This document shows positions 26,946-38,075 of a stretch of DNA of 54,490 nt, piece after piece. Origin of the DNA: Candidatus Endomicrobiellum siamense (GTDB lineage Bacteria; Elusimicrobiota; Endomicrobiia; Endomicrobiales; Endomicrobiaceae); the NCBI GenBank assembly GCA_031268145.1, contig JAIRXS010000044.1, forward strand, positions 1 to 54,490. The letters run 5' to 3'. Made by a program: the position numbers and the translations under genes. The notes under the pieces are model-generated. The model did not search any database. It had not been told where the DNA came from and saw nothing but the letters and a program-made list of their open reading frames with translations. How positions within the stretch are numbered: the stretch's first letter is position 1; every line of letters starts with the position of its first letter.

Positions 26946-28130
26946 TTAAAATTTTTTATACACTGGCGACATCAAACGTAACTTTTCAACAGTCTTAGGC
27001 AATTGTTCCAAAACATAATCAACATCATCTTGGGTGTTATAGTGTCCAAAAGAAAATCTTATAGCTCCTTGAGCAGACACAGGGTCAACACGCATGGCTT
27101 GCAAAACATGTGAACCACCACCAAATCCTATCGCACAAGCAGAACCCGTAGAAGCAGCTATACCATACATGTCTAACATTACAAGCAAAGCTTCACCCTC
27201 TATATACTTAAAACTTACATTTAAAATATTAGAAATAGCCCGATTACCACTTCCATTAACTATTATTTCTGGGATTTTTTTTATAATCCCTTCTTTTAAC
27301 TGTTCTCTCAAAAATAATACATGCTTATCATTTTCTTCCAAATTAGCATTTGCTATATCAAATGCTTTAGCAATACCGACAACATAAGGAATATTTTCCG
27401 TACCTGGACGAAGTGCATTTTCTTGACTACCCCCAAAAGTTATAGGTTCAATTTTTGTTCCTTTTCTTACATATAAAACGCCTATACCTTTTGGAGCGTA
27501 AAACTTATGCCCCGACATTGTAAGCAAATCTACTTTTAATGTTTTAACATTTAAACAAACTTTCCCCGCTGTTTGAACTGCATCTGTATGAAAATAAATT
27601 TTATTTTTTCTATTTGCATTTATTGTTTGTAAGTAGGTTCCTATTTCCTCTATAGGCTGTATAGCCCCTACCTCATTATTTGCATGCATCACACTTACAA
27701 GGACAGTGTCCTCTCTAATAGCTTGTTTTAAGTCATTTAAAGAAATGACCCCGTCTTTGTCCACGTCAAGGTAAGTTACGCTATAGCCATTTTTTTCAAG
27801 ATGTTGACAAGGATACAAAACAGCATGATGCTCAATTTTCGTAGTAATTACATGACCTTTTGTATCTTGAGTGTTTACTATACCAAAAATTGCGATATTG
27901 TCCGACTCAGTACCACACCCTGTAAAAAATATTTCATCTATATTAGCGTTTAAAAGAGAAGCTATTTTTTCTCTGGAGTTATTTAAAGCTTTTTTTGTTT
28001 GTCTCCCAAAAGAATGAATACTTGCAGCATTCCCATATATGTCAGAAAAGTACGGTTCCATTTCTTTTATAACTTCAGCATTTACTATTGTAGTAGCGCT
28101 ATTATCCAAATAAACTTTCTTTTCTTGCAT
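26946..28130 (-). CDS. Cysteine desulfurase (NifS/IscS family)
   Basis: This PLP enzyme mobilises sulfur from cysteine for Fe-S cluster and thio-nucleoside synthesis. It shows YLDNSATT at the start, SVMHANNEVG, HTDAVQTAGK, the PLP Lys in MSGHKFYAPKG, and the catalytic Cys in STGSACAIG. Length 394 aa is normal. The loop around the catalytic Cys and the absence of an iscR/iscU neighbour fit a NifS-type enzyme. It follows mltG by 4 bp. In this window its likely clients are hydrogenase Fe-S clusters and MnmA (inference). Confidence 0.93.
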   Translation of the reverse strand: MQEKKVYLDNSATTIVNAEVIKEMEPYFSDIYGNAASIHSFGRQTKKALNNSREKIASLLNANIDEIFFTGCGTESDNIAIFGIVNTQDTKGHVITTKIEHHAVLYPCQHLEKNGYSVTYLDVDKDGVISLNDLKQAIREDTVLVSVMHANNEVGAIQPIEEIGTYLQTINANRKNKIYFHTDAVQTAGKVCLNVKTLKVDLLTMSGHKFYAPKGIGVLYVRKGTKIEPITFGGSQENALRPGTENIPYVVGIAKAFDIANANLEENDKHVLFLREQLKEGIIKKIPEIIVNGSGNRAISNILNVSFKYIEGEALLVMLDMYGIAASTGSACAIGFGGGSHVLQAMRVDPVSAQGAIRFSFGHYNTQDDVDYVLEQLPKTVEKLRLMSPVYKKF

Positions 28131-28134
28131 GTAC

Positions 28135-29091
28135 TTAATTGACCTCTTTGTTTTTAGAAACTTCTTGCTTGTTTTTATTATGTTCTTTTAAATCATCTGA
28201 AAATAAATGTTCTCCATTTCCTTTAGAAACAAAAAATAAACTTTTTACATTTGCAGGATATAATGCTGCATTTATTGATGCACTTCCAGGACTACATATA
28301 GGTCCTGGAGGAAGACCAGAATGTAAATATGTGTTGTATGGAGATTTAAACTTCGTATCTTTTACAGTAAGTTTCTCTTTATGTATACCCATAGCATACA
28401 AAACAGTTGCACAAGATTGCAACCTAATTTTTCTCTTAAGTCTATTATTAAAAACTGCAGATATTATTGTCCTTTCCTCAAAGACTGCTGCTTCTTTTTC
28501 AATAATTGATGCAAGTGTTACAATATCTTTAAAATCCATGTTTAGTTCTTTTGCCCTTTGTAACATATTAGGCGTTATCCTTTTATTAAATTCATTGTAC
28601 ATCATATCTATTATTTGTTCTTCATTAATACCTGGAACAACAAAATATGTATCTGGCATTAAATAACCTTCTAAATTCCGCATAGTTGCAATTTTAATAA
28701 ATTTTTCTTCATCTATGGGAATTTGTTGAAATATTATATTTGCTATTTGCTTAATAGTATTGCCTTCTGGCACTGTAATTTTTATATTATCATTAGAACC
28801 TCGCCTCAAAGCCTTCAATATAGTAATCATATTATCTTTACAAGAAAAAGAGTAAATTCCAGCCTTAAGCTTTTTGCTTGCTCCAGTAAAATCAACTAAT
28901 TTTATAAATAAATTTTTAGATATTATTAAATTATTATTTTTAAGTTTAAAAGATATGGTACCAAGCGTTTCACCTTGGTTTATTATTATTCTATTGTGTC
29001 TATCTGGCAACAGTAAGTAAACCGACATAAGGATAATAAAAAGTAATACTATCGCAAGTATAAATAAATAAAGTTTCACTTTTTTAGCCAC
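28135..29091 (-). CDS. mltG: Endolytic murein transglycosylase
   Basis: MltG cleaves nascent peptidoglycan strands in the inner membrane. There is one N-terminal membrane helix (LFILAIVLLFIILMSVYLLL), a LysM-like segment (IIINQGETLGTISFKLKNNN) and the YceG domain. The catalytic Glu is in ASIIEKEA, followed by VFNNRLK and the SPYNTYLHSGLPPGPICSPG block. Translation begins at GTG (29091) with GGAG upstream. Its start overlaps the end of the NYN-domain gene by 16 bp. Confidence 0.93.
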   Translation of the reverse strand: MAKKVKLYLFILAIVLLFIILMSVYLLLPDRHNRIIINQGETLGTISFKLKNNNLIISKNLFIKLVDFTGASKKLKAGIYSFSCKDNMITILKALRRGSNDNIKITVPEGNTIKQIANIIFQQIPIDEEKFIKIATMRNLEGYLMPDTYFVVPGINEEQIIDMMYNEFNKRITPNMLQRAKELNMDFKDIVTLASIIEKEAAVFEERTIISAVFNNRLKRKIRLQSCATVLYAMGIHKEKLTVKDTKFKSPYNTYLHSGLPPGPICSPGSASINAALYPANVKSLFFVSKGNGEHLFSDDLKEHNKNKQEVSKNKEVN

Positions 29092-29564
29092 AAATTCTCC
29101 AATTCTTTATTTATTTTATCTTTTATATCATTGTTAAATTTTTGCATAAATTCAGCATCCTTTCTTTTAAACCTTTTAGATAAAAACATTTCTACACTTT
29201 CGTATTTTGCACAAAATGCGCTAATTCTGCGTCTTATACCTCTGTCATCTGTAACGACTGTTATATTATAAGGACTCTCTGATGTCTCTACAATTTCTAC
29301 TATAATGTCATCTGCAGATGACATCCCATCGCTAAATATTATTTCTATCCCCTCTATATAAGTTTTACTATAACCACTAGTTTCATTAGGATTAGAGTTT
29401 TTAGATTTAAAATCAAAAATTATTGAAATAGAATTTTTCTGACTGCCATGTGGTTTAAAATCTTTAATAAATTTGATTAGTTTCCTGCGCCTGTCTTCTA
29501 ATGTGTTAGATATAAATATATCGCTTGAATTTATTACATTGTACCCATCTACTAGATAGTGCAT
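29076..29564 (-). CDS. NYN-domain putative ribonuclease, YacP/Rae1 type
   Basis: The 162-aa protein starts MHYLVDGYNVINSSD, the metal-binding opening of the YacP-like PIN/NYN domain. It retains IIFDFKSKN, GMSSADDIIVEIVE and VVTDDRGIRRRISAF with the conserved acidic residues. B. subtilis Rae1/YacP is a ribosome-associated endoribonuclease. The ATG has GAGGGG upstream. It lies between ruvX and mltG and may be translated in a coupled way with mltG. Confidence 0.8.
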   Translation of the reverse strand: MHYLVDGYNVINSSDIFISNTLEDRRRKLIKFIKDFKPHGSQKNSISIIFDFKSKNSNPNETSGYSKTYIEGIEIIFSDGMSSADDIIVEIVETSESPYNITVVTDDRGIRRRISAFCAKYESVEMFLSKRFKRKDAEFMQKFNNDIKDKINKELENLWLKK

Positions 29565-29601
29565 TAACCCCTCAAAAGATTTAAGATAACCAAAAAGACT
29601 T

Positions 29602-30030
29602 TTATATAGTCTTATTACATTGCATATTTAAATAAGTTTGTAAAATAAAAGACGCCGCAATTTTATCTTTTAAACCTTTTCGTTTTTGTCTTGACAGGTT
29701 AGCTTCTTCAATAAGCAGTCTTTCTGCTTGAGCTGTAGTAAGTCTCTCATCTAACGTTACTATATCAATATCTGAAATTGATTTAATTGCCTCTATTACT
29801 TTATGTATAGATTCTACCATTTCACCTTCTGTACCGTTCATGTTGATTGGCAAGCCGAAAACTATACAAGAAACATCATTGTTTTTTGCAATATCAACAA
29901 TCGCTACAGCATCTTTTTTTAAAGATACACTTTCAACTATATCAAACGGACTAGCGACAACTTGCAATATGTCAGTCATTGCTATACCTATCCGTTTTAA
30001 ACCATAGTCTACACCCATAACTCTACTCAT
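29602..30030 (-). CDS. ruvX: YqgF/RuvX-family pre-16S rRNA nuclease / Holliday-junction resolvase-like protein
   Basis: This is a small RNase H-fold nuclease. Conserved segments are MGVDYGLKRIGIAMTD at the start, VFGLPINMNGTEGE, LDERLTTAQAERLL and DKIAASFILQTYL. The ATG at 30030 gives 142 aa and the usual family start; the longer frame begins at GTG 30039. It follows hydA by 15 bp, so it may ride on the hydrogenase transcript. Confidence 0.9.
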   Translation of the reverse strand: MSRVMGVDYGLKRIGIAMTDILQVVASPFDIVESVSLKKDAVAIVDIAKNNDVSCIVFGLPINMNGTEGEMVESIHKVIEAIKSISDIDIVTLDERLTTAQAERLLIEEANLSRQKRKGLKDKIAASFILQTYLNMQCNKTI

Positions 30031-30045
30031 AAATCCCACTTTATC

Positions 30046-32046
30046 TTATTTAATTTCCTTATCAATTGCTTCTTTGACAGATTCATTTGAAGCATGGCTT
30101 ATTGTTGTATCAGCAACTTTCACATTTGGCGCACTAAAACATTTTTCTAAGCATATAGATGCAGCTATATTTACTTTATCTTTATAATTTTTATTTTCAA
30201 CATAATCTACAATATGTTTTAAAATTTCCTTTGAACCTTTCTTCATACAATGATTTCCAAAACAAACATTAACCTCTAACCCTTTACTGTTTTTCTCTGA
30301 AATTTTTACGCTTTCTTTAAAGCGTTTTTTATAAGTATAATGCGTATGCAAATATTCGTGAGCCTTTTTACTGCCCGGCTTACTACCTAAATAGTCATTA
30401 TATATTTTCTGCACATAAGGATTATCCTGTGGTTTATGAAGTTCTAAAGTTTTATCGTTTTCATAGAGAATTCTTGTTCTATTTTTTCTAGTGGCCAAGT
30501 CATTATAAACAGGCTGCCCTGCTCCTCCTATACATCCTCCTGGACAAGCCATAACTTCTACAAAATCATATTTTCTCTTTTGTGTTTTTAATTCTCTTAA
30601 AATTTGTCTTGCATTCTTTAGTCCATATACAATCGCTATTTTCAATTCTCTACCTAAAAGATTTATTTTTGCCTCTCTTATACCATCATCACCTCTTACA
30701 AAACTAAACTGTTCCGATTCATCATACTCACCGCCTGTAATATCACTTGCGACATTTCTCAGCACAGCTTCTGTTACGCCTCCAGAATTCCCAAATATCA
30801 CACCCGCACCTGTTTTAAAACCTAACGGCATATCAAAGGCATAAGCGTCTAAATCTTGAAATCTCAAGCCAGATTCTTCTATCATTATTGCAAGCTCTTG
30901 AGTAGTTATAACATAATCAATATCTATTTCCCCATTATTTGCAAGTTCTCTTCTTCTAGCTTCATATTTTTTAGCTGTACATGGCATTACAGAAACAACA
31001 ACCAAATCTTCCTTCTTTACACTTAAGACATTTGGCATAATCCTCCTAGCGATTGCGCCATACATACCCTGAGGAGAACGACAAGTTGAAAGATTTTTAA
31101 TAAATTCTGGATAATATTGTTCCACAAATTTTACCCACGCTGGACAACAAGAAGTAAAGAGAGGAATATTATTACCTTCTTTTATTCTTTCCAAAAATTC
31201 GTTAGCTTCTTCAACTATAGTCATGTCTGCAGTAAAAGATACATCAAAAACTTTATAAAAACCCATTATTTTTAAAGCTGTAACGATCTTTCCTGCTGCT
31301 TCAGTTCCATTTTCTCTGGTAAATCCAAACACTTCTCCAATCGCGGCTCTAACAGCAGGAGCTATAGCTACTATAACCTTTTTATTTTTATCGCTTAAAG
31401 CCTTCCATACTTCCTTAACTTCAGATCTTGGAATAACTGCTCCAGTCGGGCAAACCCTACTGCATTGTCCACAATATACACACTCAGATAATTCTAAATC
31501 TTTACTAAAGCTTGGACAAACTACAGATTTTGAACCCCTATTTACAAAACCTAACGCGCCTATACTTTGTATTTCATCACAAAACCTTACACAATCACCG
31601 CACAAGATACACTTATCTTGTTGCCTGACTAAAGCATATGTAGACAAATCTTTATCTGTTTTACGCACAACATTTTTAAATCTAACAGTTTCTATACCAA
31701 GTCTTCTTGCAAGAGTTTGAAGTTTACAGCTTTGACTCTTTTGGCAAGTCGTACATTCCCTATCGTGGTTTGCAAGTAAAAGTTCTATTACGATTTTTCT
31801 CAAGTTTATTATTTTTTCAGTATTTGTATTAATAACCATTCCAGAACTTGGAGGCGTAGAACAAGCTGGAATTATACCCATACTTTCAACTTCGACCATA
31901 CAAAGTCTACATGAACCATATGTACTTAGTTCTGAATGATAACAAAAAGTTGGAAGTTCTATTTTTGCTTTTCTTATAACTTCCAAAATATTTTTTTCAT
32001 TATCAAAAAAAACTTTTATGCCATTTATCATTAAATATTTTTCCAT
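30046..32046 (-). CDS. hydA: NADH-dependent [FeFe]-hydrogenase catalytic subunit HydA (HndD-like)
   Basis: This is the H2-forming subunit of a trimeric, probably electron-bifurcating hydrogenase. Domains in order: [2Fe-2S] ferredoxin (Cys35, 46, 49, 62); His-ligated cluster (HDRECTTCQKSQSC); two [4Fe-4S] motifs (CILCGDCVRFC and CVYCGQCSRVC); then the H-cluster domain with TSCCPAW, MPCTAKKYEA and EVMACPGGCIGGAGQP. A C-terminal thioredoxin-like [2Fe-2S] domain (CFGNHCMKKG, CLEKC) completes 666 aa. P3 reads GGAGQP where GGGGQP is usual. CAGGAG precedes the ATG. It is the third gene of hydC-hydB-hydA. Confidence 0.96.
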   Translation of the reverse strand: MEKYLMINGIKVFFDNEKNILEVIRKAKIELPTFCYHSELSTYGSCRLCMVEVESMGIIPACSTPPSSGMVINTNTEKIINLRKIVIELLLANHDRECTTCQKSQSCKLQTLARRLGIETVRFKNVVRKTDKDLSTYALVRQQDKCILCGDCVRFCDEIQSIGALGFVNRGSKSVVCPSFSKDLELSECVYCGQCSRVCPTGAVIPRSEVKEVWKALSDKNKKVIVAIAPAVRAAIGEVFGFTRENGTEAAGKIVTALKIMGFYKVFDVSFTADMTIVEEANEFLERIKEGNNIPLFTSCCPAWVKFVEQYYPEFIKNLSTCRSPQGMYGAIARRIMPNVLSVKKEDLVVVSVMPCTAKKYEARRRELANNGEIDIDYVITTQELAIMIEESGLRFQDLDAYAFDMPLGFKTGAGVIFGNSGGVTEAVLRNVASDITGGEYDESEQFSFVRGDDGIREAKINLLGRELKIAIVYGLKNARQILRELKTQKRKYDFVEVMACPGGCIGGAGQPVYNDLATRKNRTRILYENDKTLELHKPQDNPYVQKIYNDYLGSKPGSKKAHEYLHTHYTYKKRFKESVKISEKNSKGLEVNVCFGNHCMKKGSKEILKHIVDYVENKNYKDKVNIAASICLEKCFSAPNVKVADTTISHASNESVKEAIDKEIK

Positions 32047-32048
32047 GA

Positions 32049-33923
32049 TTAACTCCTGACAATAGCATCAAATTTACAAGAATCTTTACATACTCCACAT
32101 TTAATACACTTTGGCACATCAATTTTATATCGCTCTTTCAGTTTTCCAGAAATAGCCCTTACAGGACATTTAGTAGCACATAAGCCACAACCAATACATT
32201 TGTCGGTTATTTGATAATTTAATAATTTAACACATTCACCTGCAGGACATTTTTTATCTTTTACATGTGCATCGTACTCTTCTTTAAAATATCTCAAAGT
32301 AGATAATACAGGATTTGAAGCGGTTTTGCCAAGTCCACATAATGACCCTATTGCAACTGCCCTTGCGAGTTCTTCTAGAAGAGATAAAGTATTTACAGTT
32401 GCTCTTCCTTCTGTAATGTCTGTAAGCATTAAAAGCATTTGCAATGTACCTTCTCTACACAAAACACATTTCCCACAAGATTCGCTTTGAGTAAATTGCA
32501 TAAAAAATTTTGCTACGTTTACCATGCAATTATGTTTACTCATAACAACAAAACCGCCAGAACCTACCATTGCGCCAACAGTTTTTAAAGAATCAAAATC
32601 TAAAACAATATCTAAATGCTCTTTTGTTAAACAACCACCTGACGGTCCACCTATTTGTACAGCTTTAAAATTATCTTCACTTAAATTGCCGTCCTCGTCA
32701 GGAACACCACCTGCTATATCAAAAATAACATGTTTTAAAGTTGTGCCAAATGGAACCTCTATAAGACCTGTATTTAGAACATTTCCCGTAATTGCAAATA
32801 TTTTTGTACCTGCAGAATTTTGTGTTCCATTTTTCTTAAAATTATCCGCACCATAATTAATTATTATAGGCACATTTGCAAGCGTTTCAACATTATTTAT
32901 AGCAGTGGGGTTGCCCCAAAGCCCGCTTTGAGAAGGTATGGGAGGTTTAGGTGAAGGCATGCCTCTTTTTCCCTCAATAGAAGCTATCAAGGCTGTCTCC
33001 TCACCACAAACAAAAGCTCCTGCTCCTTCCATAACATGTAAAATAAAACTATGATCCGAACCAAAAATATTTTTGCCAAGTATACCAATATCTCTGGCGT
33101 CTTTTACTGCTTTTTGCATTCTAGAAACCGCTAAAGAATATTCCGTTCTAACGTATATATAACCTTCATCAGCACCTATTGCTTTTGAAGTAATTATCAA
33201 GCCCTCTATAATGCTATGAGGATTGCCTTCCATAACGCTTCTATCCATAAAAGCGCCAGGGTCACCTTCATCTCCATTACAAATCACATACTTTTTAGCA
33301 GAATTTTGAACTCTAGTAAAATCCCACTTTTTTCCTGTTGGAAATCCAGCGCCTCCACGACCTCTCAAACCTGATTTTATAAGTTCATCGCAAATCTCTT
33401 TCTCTGTCATATCTATACAAGCTTTTTTTGCCGCTTTATACCCATTATTAGCTATATATTCTCTAATATCTTCTGGGTCTACAACTCCACACTGTTTTAA
33501 AATAATTCTATTTTGCTTTGTATAAAAAGGTATATCTTCTTGACCTTTACAAACTTTATCTTTATCGTGATAACATAATCTTTCTATAATCTCATCTTGC
33601 AGAACGCTTTTTTCTAAAATTTCTTTAACATCAGAAGCTTTAACTTTTGTATACAGTATCCCTTGAGGCAAAATATTTAATAAAGGTCCATGTTGGCAAA
33701 ACCCTTGACAACCACTTTTTGAAATTAAAGTGTCTTTAATTTCTTCTTTTAATTCTATATGAATATCTACCCCAATCTGTTTAGATATACTTGTAAGAGT
33801 TTCAAACACATCTAAAGAACCATTTGCTACGCAACCTGTTCCTGCACATACAATAATTCTCTTCTTTATATCTTTCCTTGAATTAGCAAACTCTCGAGTT
33901 ATAGTTTCTAAATCTATATCCAT
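32049..33923 (-). CDS. hydB: Bifurcating hydrogenase NADH/FMN subunit HydB (NuoF-like)
   Basis: HydB binds FMN and NAD(H). The N-terminal thioredoxin-like [2Fe-2S] domain has CAGTGCVANGS and SGCQGFCQHGP. The NuoF core has GRGGAGFPTGKKW (FMN/NAD), CNGDEGDPGAFMD, EGAGAFVCGEETAL and the [4Fe-4S] ligands in ESCGKCVLCREGT. Two C-terminal ferredoxin motifs (CIGCGLCATKCP and CIKCGVCKDSC) follow. Length 624 aa matches HndC/HydB. It starts 2 bp after hydC and ends 2 bp before hydA. Confidence 0.95.
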   Translation of the reverse strand: MDIDLETITREFANSRKDIKKRIIVCAGTGCVANGSLDVFETLTSISKQIGVDIHIELKEEIKDTLISKSGCQGFCQHGPLLNILPQGILYTKVKASDVKEILEKSVLQDEIIERLCYHDKDKVCKGQEDIPFYTKQNRIILKQCGVVDPEDIREYIANNGYKAAKKACIDMTEKEICDELIKSGLRGRGGAGFPTGKKWDFTRVQNSAKKYVICNGDEGDPGAFMDRSVMEGNPHSIIEGLIITSKAIGADEGYIYVRTEYSLAVSRMQKAVKDARDIGILGKNIFGSDHSFILHVMEGAGAFVCGEETALIASIEGKRGMPSPKPPIPSQSGLWGNPTAINNVETLANVPIIINYGADNFKKNGTQNSAGTKIFAITGNVLNTGLIEVPFGTTLKHVIFDIAGGVPDEDGNLSEDNFKAVQIGGPSGGCLTKEHLDIVLDFDSLKTVGAMVGSGGFVVMSKHNCMVNVAKFFMQFTQSESCGKCVLCREGTLQMLLMLTDITEGRATVNTLSLLEELARAVAIGSLCGLGKTASNPVLSTLRYFKEEYDAHVKDKKCPAGECVKLLNYQITDKCIGCGLCATKCPVRAISGKLKERYKIDVPKCIKCGVCKDSCKFDAIVRS

Positions 33924-33925
33924 TT

Positions 33926-34399
33926 CTACTCCTTTATTTGATCAATTAAAGCAATAGCTTTAGAAGGCGTCATCTGTCCGTATACCTTACCATCTAAAAC
34001 AACAGCAGGAGAAAGGCCGCATGTTCCAAGGCAAGAAACCGTTTCTAATGTAAAAAGCATATCCTTAGTTGTGGTTTGGGAATTATTTAAATTAAGTTTC
34101 TTTCTTAAAGCTTCTATTATACTTTCTGACTTTTTTACATGGCAAGCTGTTCCATCACAAACTCTTATAATGTGTTTTCCTTTTGGAATTAATGAAAAAT
34201 GAGAATAAAAAGTTGCAACGCCATAAACATTTGCTGGGGAAATATTTAAAGCTGAAGATATGAAAGTTAAAACTTCTTGAGGTAAATATTTGTATTCTTC
34301 TTGAGTAGCTTGTAAAATTGGAATGAGTTTAGATTTATCAAAGGAATATTTTTCTAAAATACTGCATACAGACTTAAATTTTTCATAGTTTGATTTCAT
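33926..34399 (-). CDS. hydC: Bifurcating hydrogenase [2Fe-2S] subunit HydC (NuoE-like)
   Basis: The 157-aa NuoE-type thioredoxin-fold protein has its four cluster cysteines in CDGTAC and CLGTC. The N-terminal helical domain is recognisable from ILQATQEEYKYLP and VATFYSHFSL. GGGAGAG lies just before the ATG. It is the first gene of the hydrogenase operon. The 96 bp upstream are AT-rich without a promoter I would commit to. Confidence 0.94.
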   Translation of the reverse strand: MKSNYEKFKSVCSILEKYSFDKSKLIPILQATQEEYKYLPQEVLTFISSALNISPANVYGVATFYSHFSLIPKGKHIIRVCDGTACHVKKSESIIEALRKKLNLNNSQTTTKDMLFTLETVSCLGTCGLSPAVVLDGKVYGQMTPSKAIALIDQIKE

Positions 34400-34495
34400 T
34401 TATCTCTCCCATAAAGGAATTTCCAATAAAATACTTATACAAAGTCTTTATCATTAAAAGAAAACAAAATTAACTTTTTATCTATAGTTTTTAAG

Positions 34496-34801
34496 TCATT
34501 TTAGTATAAACAATTTAATTTTCAAAACAATTCCTTTTACTGATATAACAAACTTTTTTATACTTTCAAATAGTTTATTTATTTCAAAATTATTTTTAAT
34601 TGTACTAGCTTTATCATATACAGAAGAAACATTTTCTGAAATAAATTCTTGAGCTTTTACATTTTTATTTGCCTCTTGTCTTTGTCCAGAATTGTAGGGC
34701 TCTTCTAACACAATTTCTTTAGAATTAAAGTTCTCTGCAGCAAACATAAAATGCACTATAGAAAATAATAAAACTAAACAGGAAATTAGTTTTTTTACCA
34801 T
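34496..34801 (-). CDS. Small exported protein of unknown function (101 aa)
   Basis: A clear signal peptide (MVKKLISCLVLLFSIVHFMF, then AAEN) is followed by a charged, helical mature part of about 78 residues. It ends with an amphipathic or weakly hydrophobic stretch (ISVKGIVLKIKLFILK). No family is recognised. It lies 5 bp downstream of the antiporter gene and is probably cotranscribed with it. Confidence 0.6.
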   Translation of the reverse strand: MVKKLISCLVLLFSIVHFMFAAENFNSKEIVLEEPYNSGQRQEANKNVKAQEFISENVSSVYDKASTIKNNFEINKLFESIKKFVISVKGIVLKIKLFILK

Positions 34802-34806
34802 ATTAT

Positions 34807-35973
34807 TTAGTCTTTTTGTCTTGATAAGAGATACTTTAATATTATTGGCGTAATAAAAGTTGTAAGCATTATAACAGCAACTAGAGCACTATAGTCTTTT
34901 ATTCCAAAAACATTATTTTTTAAACCAATACCAGCAAATATCAACCCAACTTCTCCTCTTGGCACCATAGAGACACCTATCAAAAATCTATCAATCCCTT
35001 TTTTAAATACTACAACTCCTGCAATCGTTTTACCAACAAAAGCCACAACAAAAAGAATTGTAATTAAAACCAAAATTTCTCTATTTGCAGCAACAAAAGG
35101 ATTAAAAGTACTTATGTCAACCTTAGTTCCCATCAAAACAAAAAATATAGGAACAAAAAATGCATAAATGGGTTTAATGTCTCTTTTAATTTCTTCGCTT
35201 TGTTTGATTGTAGAAAGCACTAATCCAGCAACAAATGCACCTACTATTGGAGCTAACCCAACTTTTGTTGAAAAAGCAGAAATAATAAAGCAAAAAGATA
35301 TACCTACAATGAATATTACGTGGTCTTGCTTCATACGTGAAACTATCCTAAAAATGGAAGGAGCAATGAGAATCCCAGCTAAAATAGATAAAATTAAAAA
35401 TAAAATAGCCGTACCACTTATAGAAGCAACTGTACCTAAAGTTACAGTACCTCCTTGTACTAGTTTTAAAACAACAGCAAGGATAGCAAGACCTATGACA
35501 TCATCTATAACAGCCGCTCCTAAAACTATCTTTGCCTCTTGTGTTTCAAGCCTATTGAGGTCCATAAAGACTCTGGCTGTAATGCCAACTGAAGTAGCAG
35601 TAAGCACTGCTCCTGTAAAAATTGCTTGGATATTTGTAAATCCAAAATGCAAAAACACAAAATATCCTAAACAATAAGGAGCTACAACTCCCACAACAGC
35701 CACTGCTGTAGCCCAAACACCAGCTTTCAAAAACTCTCTTATATCTGTAGAAAGACCTACCTCAAAAAGGAGTATGATTGCGCCAAGTTCTGATATAGCG
35801 GAAAGACTCTCCATTTCATGAACAAGACCTAAAACGCTAGGCCCTATAACAATACCTGCTAAAAGCTCTCCTACTATAGTGCTTTGGCCAAGCTTTAAGG
35901 AAATTTCCCCAAAAATTTTAGCAAAAAATAAAATACTTACTAAGGCTATTAAAAATGCAAACATATCATGCAT
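34807..35973 (-). CDS. Monovalent cation:proton antiporter (CPA2 family)
   Basis: A membrane protein with about 12 helices and the CPA2 pattern: GQSTIVGELLAGIVIGPSVL near the N terminus, LFEVGLSTDIREFLKAG, the TATSVGITARV segment, the ion-binding pair in AAVIDDVIGLAILA, and VPRGEVGLIFAGIG near the end. There is no C-terminal TrkA-N/RCK domain, unlike KefB/KefC. ATG 35973 has AAGGGG at good spacing and is preferred to TTG 35976. Na+ or K+ specificity cannot be read from the sequence. Confidence 0.88.
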   Translation of the reverse strand: MHDMFAFLIALVSILFFAKIFGEISLKLGQSTIVGELLAGIVIGPSVLGLVHEMESLSAISELGAIILLFEVGLSTDIREFLKAGVWATAVAVVGVVAPYCLGYFVFLHFGFTNIQAIFTGAVLTATSVGITARVFMDLNRLETQEAKIVLGAAVIDDVIGLAILAVVLKLVQGGTVTLGTVASISGTAILFLILSILAGILIAPSIFRIVSRMKQDHVIFIVGISFCFIISAFSTKVGLAPIVGAFVAGLVLSTIKQSEEIKRDIKPIYAFFVPIFFVLMGTKVDISTFNPFVAANREILVLITILFVVAFVGKTIAGVVVFKKGIDRFLIGVSMVPRGEVGLIFAGIGLKNNVFGIKDYSALVAVIMLTTFITPIILKYLLSRQKD

Positions 35974-35991
35974 CAAAATTCCCCTTATATT

Positions 35992-36666
35992 TTAACTATT
36001 ACTTTTCTTCCAAGGATTGTTGCAAGGATAAGTTTCATGACAACCTTCTCTTATACAATCTGGACCAGCATTATTAAAAAGCAATAGAGCTTCTTTCTTC
36101 ACAAGCTGCAACATACGACAAGCCATTTCTCGTATTTCCCATTGCGCTCTGTTACAAGCCCTTAAAGAAAAAAAATGCCTTAATTCTCTTGCATTCATTG
36201 TAAATATAATCTTTGTAGCACTAGCATTAGGAAGAATAAATCTTGCATCTTCAGTTGGAATATTTTCTTTCAAAAATTCTTTATAAAGTTTTTCTAAACT
36301 ATTCAAAAAATCATTGTATTTTTTAAAAAGATCTGTATTATTTTTTATACTTTCAGGCACAATAAACTCAAGATCGTTTTCAAGCTTAACATATCGCTGA
36401 CTTTGAACCGAAAAAGAAGCTAATCTATGCCTCGTAAGTTGTGCAAGCAATGCTCTAGAAACACCTTCTACACCAAAAGTAAAAGTTACATGTTCAAGTA
36501 CTGAATTGTGCCCTGAAGCAATAACTTTGGACAAAAGTTTTTTAATTTTTTCTCTATCAAAATTTTGTGAAATTTCATCTATATTTGTAGAGCTGTAACA
36601 AAGCCTTGCAGCTATTGCACAAATCCTCTCGGAGTCTTGGGTAAACTGTAAAAGATTAACTTTCAT
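35992..36666 (-). CDS. thyX: Flavin-dependent thymidylate synthase
   Basis: ThyX makes dTMP using FAD and methylene-tetrahydrofolate. The signature RHRxxSxxxxSxRY is present as RHRLASFSVQSQRY, with HNSVLEHVTFTF before it and LRHFFSLRACNRAQWEIR after it. Length 224 aa is normal. It stands 28 bp downstream of purA. The 5-formyl-THF cyclo-ligase at 46 kb serves the same folate pool. Confidence 0.95.
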   Translation of the reverse strand: MKVNLLQFTQDSERICAIAARLCYSSTNIDEISQNFDREKIKKLLSKVIASGHNSVLEHVTFTFGVEGVSRALLAQLTRHRLASFSVQSQRYVKLENDLEFIVPESIKNNTDLFKKYNDFLNSLEKLYKEFLKENIPTEDARFILPNASATKIIFTMNARELRHFFSLRACNRAQWEIREMACRMLQLVKKEALLLFNNAGPDCIREGCHETYPCNNPWKKSNS

Positions 36667-36694
36667 ATAAAACTGATCTCCTATTTTATAGAAA

Positions 36695-38037
<1,343 letters not shown>

Positions 38038-38075
38038 TAGAATTTGGCGTGAAGCGCCATTAGATTTAAAACAAG

